Assembly: GCA_013378375.1 (NCBI GenBank)
Contig: JACAFT010000007.1
Span: forward strand, 1-37,156
Direction: 5' to 3'
Length of the DNA: 37,156 nt
From: UBA57 sp013378375
GTDB lineage: Archaea > Thermoproteota > Nitrososphaeria > Nitrososphaerales > UBA57
Positions 33,144 through 37,156 of the stretch are shown piece after piece; position 1 is the first letter of the stretch, and every line of letters starts with the position of its first letter. Made by a program: the position numbers and the translations under genes. The notes under the pieces were generated by a model. It saw only the letters and a list, made by a program, of their open reading frames with translations. It ran no database searches and was not told the origin of the DNA.

Positions 33144-34262
33144 TTGTTGGAATTTAGTTTAATATTAGGCGCTGGTGCTCAAATAACCGAGAACCCACTA
33201 ATTAATCTCGCTATAATTTATTTACCGTTAGCTTTGCTAATTTTATACGGACAAAAACTTCAAACTTGGTTGATACTTAATGATGTATCAAAGTCTGTTG
33301 GTCGACTTAAAGAAATGAAGGAAAAGAGTAGAGAGGAAACTATTGAGCATATTACCCAAGGTGTGGATAACAAAGATGAAATTGTAAAACGTCTTGACTC
33401 ATTCTTAGAATATTTTACAATTATGCCTGTTGATTTGGACCCTGCAGGAGTTATTAACAAACTTGATCATCTTATGACTACACGAGATGAAAGAATGAGA
33501 AGTGAAATTAAAAAAATGATTCCGGAATTAGATACACTAAAAGCTAATTCTGTTGAAAACGTAATTGAAATAGCAACATCTTTTAATTTTGTTTATAAAA
33601 TTGTACGGCATTTTTATTTGGTTGGTAAAAAGGCAAAAAGTCTTATTATTTTAGCTCAACTTCAGATGATTCTCCCATTTCTCATGTTACAAGCTGACGC
33701 ATTAAACAAAGCAATGCTTGCTTTTAAAAAAAATCAACCAGTTGGAGATGCAATTGGACCTCTGATTGTTGGAAAATTAATGCTTGAAAAAGAAAAACAT
33801 GATATCGCGATAGATACAGTTTATGCAGAATCTACCATTTTAGACCGTAAAGTTGTATTAGTAACCGCTAAAGGACCTGCTGGTACTGTTGGACAACCAG
33901 GTAACGCTGTAAAGGAATTGATAGAAAAACAAAAACCTTCTCTTTTGATTATGATTGATGCTGCTTTGAAATTAGAAGGAGAAAAAACAGGGGAAATAGC
34001 AGAGGGAATTGGAGCTGCAATTGGAGGAATTGGTGTTGATAGGTTTAAAATCGAAGAATCTGCAACGCAAAATAATATTCCAATTTATGCAATAGTAGTA
34101 AAACAAACTATTGTTGAAGCTATATCTGTTATGAGAAAAGAAATTGCAGAAAGCGTCAAACCTGTTCATGACGTTATTGATAGAATTATTGAAGAAAAAA
34201 CAGAAAAAACCGATACTGTGATAATCGTTGGTGTTGGAAATACTGTGGGTGTGATTCAATAG
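33144..34262 (+). CDS. DUF1512 family membrane-associated protein
   Basis: A 372-aa protein that I recognise as the archaeal DUF1512 family: one N-terminal membrane helix (about 17-38), a coiled, charged segment (about 48-90) and a cytoplasmic globular domain. The glycine-rich C-terminal half includes VLVTAKGPAGTVGQPGNAV and GEIAEGIGAAIGGIGVDRFKIEE. The start is one of two consecutive TTG codons at 33144/33147. The family is conserved in Thaumarchaeota and Crenarchaeota but has no established function. The small zinc-ribbon gene begins at the next base after its stop codon. Confidence 0.88.
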   Translation: MLEFSLILGAGAQITENPLINLAIIYLPLALLILYGQKLQTWLILNDVSKSVGRLKEMKEKSREETIEHITQGVDNKDEIVKRLDSFLEYFTIMPVDLDPAGVINKLDHLMTTRDERMRSEIKKMIPELDTLKANSVENVIEIATSFNFVYKIVRHFYLVGKKAKSLIILAQLQMILPFLMLQADALNKAMLAFKKNQPVGDAIGPLIVGKLMLEKEKHDIAIDTVYAESTILDRKVVLVTAKGPAGTVGQPGNAVKELIEKQKPSLLIMIDAALKLEGEKTGEIAEGIGAAIGGIGVDRFKIEESATQNNIPIYAIVVKQTIVEAISVMRKEIAESVKPVHDVIDRIIEEKTEKTDTVIIVGVGNTVGVIQ

Positions 34263-34469
34263 ATGTCTTTACCAATAATGGGAGCTCCTGATAAAAAAAG
34301 TCCAATATTAGTGGTCTATACAATTGAACAATGTACTAAATGTAAAAAACAAACTAAACGAGAATTTACTGAAGGAGATATTGTTCATAAATTGACGAGT
34401 GATTGTAAAGATTGTAATGAAAAACTCATGATTTCTTTGATTTATGGCGAACCTAAGAAAAAGAATTAA
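34263..34469 (+). CDS. Small zinc-ribbon protein
   Basis: A 68-aa protein with two CxxC knuckles, C-x2-C at about residues 25-28 (QCTKCKK) and at 46-49 (DCKDCNE), an arrangement that would hold one zinc ion. The C-terminus is basic (GEPKKKN). ATG 34263 follows the DUF1512 stop with no gap, so the two are cotranslated and may be functional partners. It converges with map, overlapping it by 4 nt. Function unknown; a nucleic-acid or protein-binding ribbon is plausible. Confidence 0.8.
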   Translation: MSLPIMGAPDKKSPILVVYTIEQCTKCKKQTKREFTEGDIVHKLTSDCKDCNEKLMISLIYGEPKKKN

Positions 34470-35374
34470 GTTTTTGTTAATACTATTACTCCATTCTCTG
34501 TTGGTGTTATTGTATGTTCAAATTGCGCTACTACCGAACCATTCGCCTCTAACAATTCGGGATAAACTCTCATAATCTTTTTTGATACGAGTTTATCTAA
34601 TATTTTATCAAGTTCTTCTTTTTTATAATCGTCCAAGTACCATCTGGGAGAAAAAGGCAGTGTGTTTCTACTATTCCAAATTTTCTCGGTGAATTCATCC
34701 AGTTTTTTATCACCGGTTTTTTTTCTTTTTAATAACATGTAAATGGTTTTTGTTTTCCCATCAACAACGTATCCTGAACCATTATTTACTGTTAAGAATG
34801 GTTCAATTGCATATACATTGCCTGTCTTTAAACTAGATCCAAATGGCGTCCATACATTTGGTATTGATACTCCTGCGTGTATCTTAAATCTCTCAATTGA
34901 ATGTCCTGAAAGGTTTTCTATTGGTTTAAATCCAAATTTTTTTGCAGTATTTGATATAATTTTCCCAATCTCGGAAGAAGAAATTTTGTTTTTGACACTT
35001 CGAATTGCTTCATTAAGTGCAGTTTCAGTTGCTAAAGTTAATTCTTGGTATTCTGGATTATAACATATTGTTGTAGCAGTATCTGCAACATATCCATCTA
35101 TATGTGCACCAAGATCAAGTTTGATTACATCATTATTTTGAATTATTTGTTCATCGAATAATTCACCACTGTAATGTGCTGTTATACTGTTTATCGAGAC
35201 TCCACATGGAAAACCTGGTTCTGCACCAAGTTTTCTTGTCATATCTTCAACTTCAGTACAAACTTGATTTACTGTCATTCCGACTAGATCTTTATTTTTA
35301 AAATAATCTCTAACTTTTGCTGCTATATTCCCTGATTTTATAAATCTCTCGTCTATTCCGAGTTCATTTATCAT
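34466..35374 (-). CDS. map: Methionine aminopeptidase, type 2
   Basis: A 302-aa enzyme that removes the initiator Met. The five metal ligands are visible as D87 (KLDLGAH), D98 (YVADTATT), H158 (SGHSIERF), E191 (YAIEPFLT) and E286 (QFEHTITPT), and the substrate-contact His is H67 in AHYSGE. An insertion of about 60 residues between the fourth and fifth ligands (about 215-275) marks it as type 2, the archaeal/eukaryotic class. It is divergent from coaD. Confidence 0.95.
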   Translation of the reverse strand: MINELGIDERFIKSGNIAAKVRDYFKNKDLVGMTVNQVCTEVEDMTRKLGAEPGFPCGVSINSITAHYSGELFDEQIIQNNDVIKLDLGAHIDGYVADTATTICYNPEYQELTLATETALNEAIRSVKNKISSSEIGKIISNTAKKFGFKPIENLSGHSIERFKIHAGVSIPNVWTPFGSSLKTGNVYAIEPFLTVNNGSGYVVDGKTKTIYMLLKRKKTGDKKLDEFTEKIWNSRNTLPFSPRWYLDDYKKEELDKILDKLVSKKIMRVYPELLEANGSVVAQFEHTITPTENGVIVLTKT

Positions 35375-35463
35375 TTACTCATTGTTTTATTTACCATAAT
35401 AAAAGATATACTGGATATTTGAATTAAGATAAATCTAAATCTAAACAAGTTCTTATTACAATA

Positions 35464-35931
35464 ATGTATAAATACAAAAAAGCGGCAGTGGGAGGAACAT
35501 TTGATATTTTACATTTAGGTCATAAACGTCTCTTAGAAAGAACCTTTGAATTATCTAGTTATGTTGTTATTGGTATTACTTCAGATAATTTTGTTTCCAA
35601 ACTCAATAAAACTACTTCGAATGACTATAATTTACGTGTTCGAAATTTGGAAAATTTTGTAAAATTGAAATTTCCTAATCATAAATTTGAAATATTTAAA
35701 TTAGAAGATTATTTTGGTCCTGCGAGTTTTTTATATGACATTGATATTATTGTATTGACTACTGAAAATCATCATCGTCTTGAATCGTTAAATCGTACTA
35801 GGACTTTAAATGGTTTATCAGCAATTATTAGTGAGATTGTAGATATTATAAATGCTAAAGACGGTTATCCTATTTCTTCTACTCGTATTAAAAAAGGAGA
35901 AATAGATTCTTCTGGAAATTTATTAATTTAA
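35464..35931 (+). CDS. coaD: Phosphopantetheine adenylyltransferase, archaeal type
   Basis: A 155-aa nucleotidyltransferase of the archaeal/eukaryotic PPAT family that adenylylates 4'-phosphopantetheine to dephospho-CoA. The HxGH motif is H17-LG-H20 in GGTFDILHLGHKRLL, and the C-terminal substrate loop is ISSTRIKKGEID. The product feeds CoA supply, on which the acyl-CoA genes in this window depend. The upstream 89-nt spacer is shared with map and contains a weak TATA-like CTAAAT about 27 nt before the ATG. Confidence 0.93.
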   Translation: MYKYKKAAVGGTFDILHLGHKRLLERTFELSSYVVIGITSDNFVSKLNKTTSNDYNLRVRNLENFVKLKFPNHKFEIFKLEDYFGPASFLYDIDIIVLTTENHHRLESLNRTRTLNGLSAIISEIVDIINAKDGYPISSTRIKKGEIDSSGNLLI

Positions 35932-35943
35932 ACAAAATACAGC

Positions 35944-35958
35944 TAATATATATTATAA
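35944..35958 (+). promoter_or_regulatory. TATA box for tRNA-Trp
   Basis: TAATATATATTATAA lies about 24-38 nt upstream of the first base of the tRNA, the normal position for an archaeal tRNA promoter. Confidence 0.6.
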
Positions 35959-36011
35959 CTTGAATATTGATTTTAGAAATAGGGGACGTAGCCTAGCTCG
36001 GTTATGGCGTC

Positions 36012-36029
36012 AGCACATTGTGCCGCTAA
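36012..36029 (+). other. Non-canonical 18-nt tRNA intron (anticodon stem, position 28/29)
   Basis: The precursor folds into an exact bulge-helix-bulge: GGCG (36006-36009) pairs with CGCT (36024-36027, one G-U) as the 4-bp central helix; TC^A (36010-36012) and AA^C (36028-36030) are the 3-nt bulges with the cut sites; GCAC (36013-36016) pairs with GTGC (36020-36023) around a 3-nt ATT loop. Its excision restores the anticodon stem. Confidence 0.88.
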
Positions 36030-36038
36030 CGGCTCCAG

Positions 36039-36101
36039 AAGCTAATAGTAAAAACTTAGGTTGACTGACGTAACGGATGATGTACCTTTGGAGCAGCAGT
36101 G
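36039..36101 (+). other. Second tRNA-Trp intron (canonical position 37/38)
   Basis: About 63 nt separate G37 (36038) from the 3' strand of the anticodon stem. The ends are ambiguous by one base, because A38 may come from 36039 or 36102. The bulge-helix-bulge is less regular: CTCC could pair with GCAG (one mismatch, 36096-36099), with bulges AGA and TGA, or with GGAG (36090-36093), which would need extra processing. Confidence 0.7.
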
Positions 36102-36220
36102 ACCGGGAGATCGTGGGTTCAAATCCTGCCGTCCCCATTTCTTTATTTATACTTTTAATGCTTGTCCCTTGGAAAGGAAAGATTGATGTTGTTGATATTG
36201 TTTTTAATTATTTAGCTGTA

Positions 36221-37087
36221 TTATTTTCTTAACATATTTTTTATTTCTTTAAGACTATTGTCTAAACTCGTATCTTGTATTATTACTTCTGCTGGTTTAA
36301 ACATGTGTACATTTTTTTCATTAATTGCTTGCCCACCTACTAATACGGATGTTTTTCGATCATCTAGAATACGTTTGACTAATTTCCTTCCAGTTTGTAA
36401 GTTGTCTGGTAGTGTTATTGATACTAATACTAGATCAGGTTGGATGTCTGTAATATATTTATGCACATCTTTGCTTGGCGTTGACGGTGACATGTTGAAT
36501 ACATTATAACCTTTGTCGCTTAATACTGATTCTAACATATTGCACGCTACATTATGTTGTTCACCTGACGGATTACAGATTAGTATTTTATTTTTTCCTT
36601 TCTTTGCTGTTGTTTTCTTACGATGTTTACGTTGATTAACTAGCAGACCAAGCAATCTATTACTGATTACATGTTCGGTTCCAATAGGCAGTTGATTAGT
36701 ATCCCATAAATCTCCCACTTCATATAAAATTTGTTTAATAATCTTATCATAAAATTCTGTTATTGTGAAATCTTTTTTATAATCGTCGTATATCTTTGAA
36801 TAATCTATTGGTCCTGATCCAGATAATTTCTGAAAGAGTTCCTTTTGTGTTTTTTCTACAAATTCATTATAGTTTTGTTTCTTTTCAGTATATTCTCTTC
36901 CAATGAATTTTTTTACATTTGGATGATTTCTAAATTCTACAGGTATGTTGTCTAATGATATTTTATTGGTTTTACCAAGATATTTTATAGTTTCTTGCTT
37001 TGAAATTTTCTTTTCTTTATCCCAGACACTTTTTACTAAATATGCATATTGTGTTCCTTTAACTCGTTTATTTCTAATGTATACCAT
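36221..37087 (-). CDS. B12-binding protein with CarH-like cap domain
   Basis: A 288-aa soluble protein. Residues 1-45 form a strand-rich, basic module (YIRNKRVKGTQYAYLVKS...ETIKYLGK) like the N-terminus of some IS1634/IS4-type transposases. Residues 75-155 are a helical cap with W128-x9-E138-H139, the exact spacing of the CarH/MerR-type B12 cap. Residues 165-288 are a Rossmann-like cobalamin domain with E176-x-H178-x-x-A181 (usually ExHxxG), DLVLVSITLPD and VLVGGQAI. H178 would be the lower axial ligand. No MerR helix-turn-helix and no methyltransferase domain are present. It resembles a cobalamin-based sensor/regulator; the output is unknown. A TATA box at leaderless spacing precedes it. Confidence 0.82.
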   Translation of the reverse strand: MVYIRNKRVKGTQYAYLVKSVWDKEKKISKQETIKYLGKTNKISLDNIPVEFRNHPNVKKFIGREYTEKKQNYNEFVEKTQKELFQKLSGSGPIDYSKIYDDYKKDFTITEFYDKIIKQILYEVGDLWDTNQLPIGTEHVISNRLLGLLVNQRKHRKKTTAKKGKNKILICNPSGEQHNVACNMLESVLSDKGYNVFNMSPSTPSKDVHKYITDIQPDLVLVSITLPDNLQTGRKLVKRILDDRKTSVLVGGQAINEKNVHMFKPAEVIIQDTSLDNSLKEIKNMLRK

Positions 37088-37110
37088 TTTAATTAGATTT
37101 TGTAGTCATT

Positions 37111-37120
37111 ATATTTATAC
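37111..37120 (-). promoter_or_regulatory. TATA box of the B12-binding protein gene
   Basis: On the minus strand the sequence reads GTATAAATAT, centred 28 nt upstream of the ATG at 37087, predicting a leaderless transcript. Confidence 0.6.
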
Positions 37121-37127
37121 TATTGGA

Positions 37128-37153
37128 CACTAGTCTTTATTGTTAGCACTAGT
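37128..37153 (-). repeat. Two direct CACTAGT elements upstream of the TATA box
   Basis: CACTAGT occurs at 37128-37134 and again at 37147-37153 (19 nt from start to start), each containing the palindrome ACTAGT. They lie 8 and 27 nt upstream of the TATA box, where archaeal activators or repressors bind. An operator is possible, but the second copy is near the window edge. Confidence 0.35.
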
Positions 37154-37156
37154 AAT

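Larger units (their letters stand above)
35982..36137 (+). tRNA. trnW: tRNA-Trp (CCA anticodon) with two introns
   Basis: The acceptor GGGGACG (35982-35988) pairs with CGTCCCC (36130-36136), with discriminator A 36137 and no encoded CCA. The D-stem is GCC/GGC, the T-stem GTGGG/CCTGC, and the T-loop TTCAAAT (36118-36124). The anticodon stem is complete only if 36012-36029 is removed: TC (36010-36011) plus CGG (36030-36032) pairs with CCGGG (36103-36107). The loop CTCCAGA then shows anticodon CCA at 36035-36037. Removing a second intron, about 36039-36101, gives a 75-nt mature tRNA: 35982-36011, 36030-36038 and 36102-36137. The TrpRS gene is in the same window. Confidence 0.92.

Noticed and set aside
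36009..36021. Reading the tRNA with an anticodon inside the 36012-36029 segment
   Set aside because: That reading has no U at position 33 and no 3' strand to close the anticodon stem; the CCA reading closes all four stems.
1..37156. Defence islands, prophage, integrases or insertion sequences
   Set aside because: No transposase, integrase, restriction or CRISPR gene was found. The only resemblance is the short transposase-like N-terminus of the B12-binding protein, which lacks any catalytic transposase domain.

Overview
The window is AT-rich archaeal DNA, most probably from a member of the Thaumarchaeota (Nitrososphaerota). The signs are an archaeal-type PheS/PheT pair, an archaeal/eukaryotic-type TrpRS, type 2 methionine aminopeptidase, archaeal phosphopantetheine adenylyltransferase, geranylgeranyl-diphosphate synthase, a TFS factor, a DUF1512 protein, a lone 5S rRNA, an intron-bearing tRNA-Trp without an encoded CCA, and TATA boxes about 27 nt upstream of start codons (leaderless transcription). 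A small cupredoxin and a complex I operon without an NADH module fit that phylum. No ammonia-oxidation gene is present. Acyl-CoA dehydrogenase and beta-oxidation-type genes leave open a heterotrophic relative. The lineage call is an inference.

Layout. 1-5230: the tail of an upstream gene, an FtsX/LolD-type ABC exporter (minus), a small four-helix membrane protein, and an ABC-2 exporter pair (plus). 5232-6906: envelope proteins, namely a membrane-anchored cupredoxin and two single-helix exported-domain proteins, one rich in HxH pairs. 6907-11186 (minus): rhomboid protease, thiolase, DUF35 acyl-CoA-binding protein, 3-hydroxyacyl-CoA dehydrogenase, enoyl-CoA hydratase and a 92-aa protein. 11309-13697 (plus): two acyl-CoA dehydrogenase-like genes. 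13742-15178: tandem small membrane paralogues, a Toprim protein and a TFS factor. 15275-26813: the nuoABCDHIJKMLMN operon. 26797-32864: GGPP synthase, a candidate structured RNA, an exported cyclophilin, and pheT, pheS and trpS. 32963-37156: 5S rRNA, DUF1512 protein, a zinc-ribbon protein, map, coaD, tRNA-Trp and a B12-binding sensor-like protein.

How the genes fit together. The nuo operon encodes the membrane arm and Q-module of complex I but no NuoE, F or G, so the electron donor is probably not NADH directly. It has four antiporter-like subunits rather than three. The thiolase, dehydrogenase and hydratase set could serve the 3-hydroxypropionate/4-hydroxybutyrate cycle, mevalonate synthesis or acyl-CoA breakdown; the acyl-CoA dehydrogenase pair favours some acyl-CoA oxidation.

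Most notable points: (1) the two acyl-CoA dehydrogenases have lost complementary halves of the FAD/active-site motif set, as expected of an obligate heteromer; (2) the tRNA-Trp gene carries two introns, one only 18 nt long with a textbook bulge-helix-bulge in the anticodon stem; (3) a CarH-like B12-binding protein has the W-x9-EH and ExHxx(A) motifs behind a non-MerR N-terminus; (4) a structured RNA candidate lies upstream of the cyclophilin gene; (5) nuoK appears to start at CTG directly after the nuoJ stop codon.
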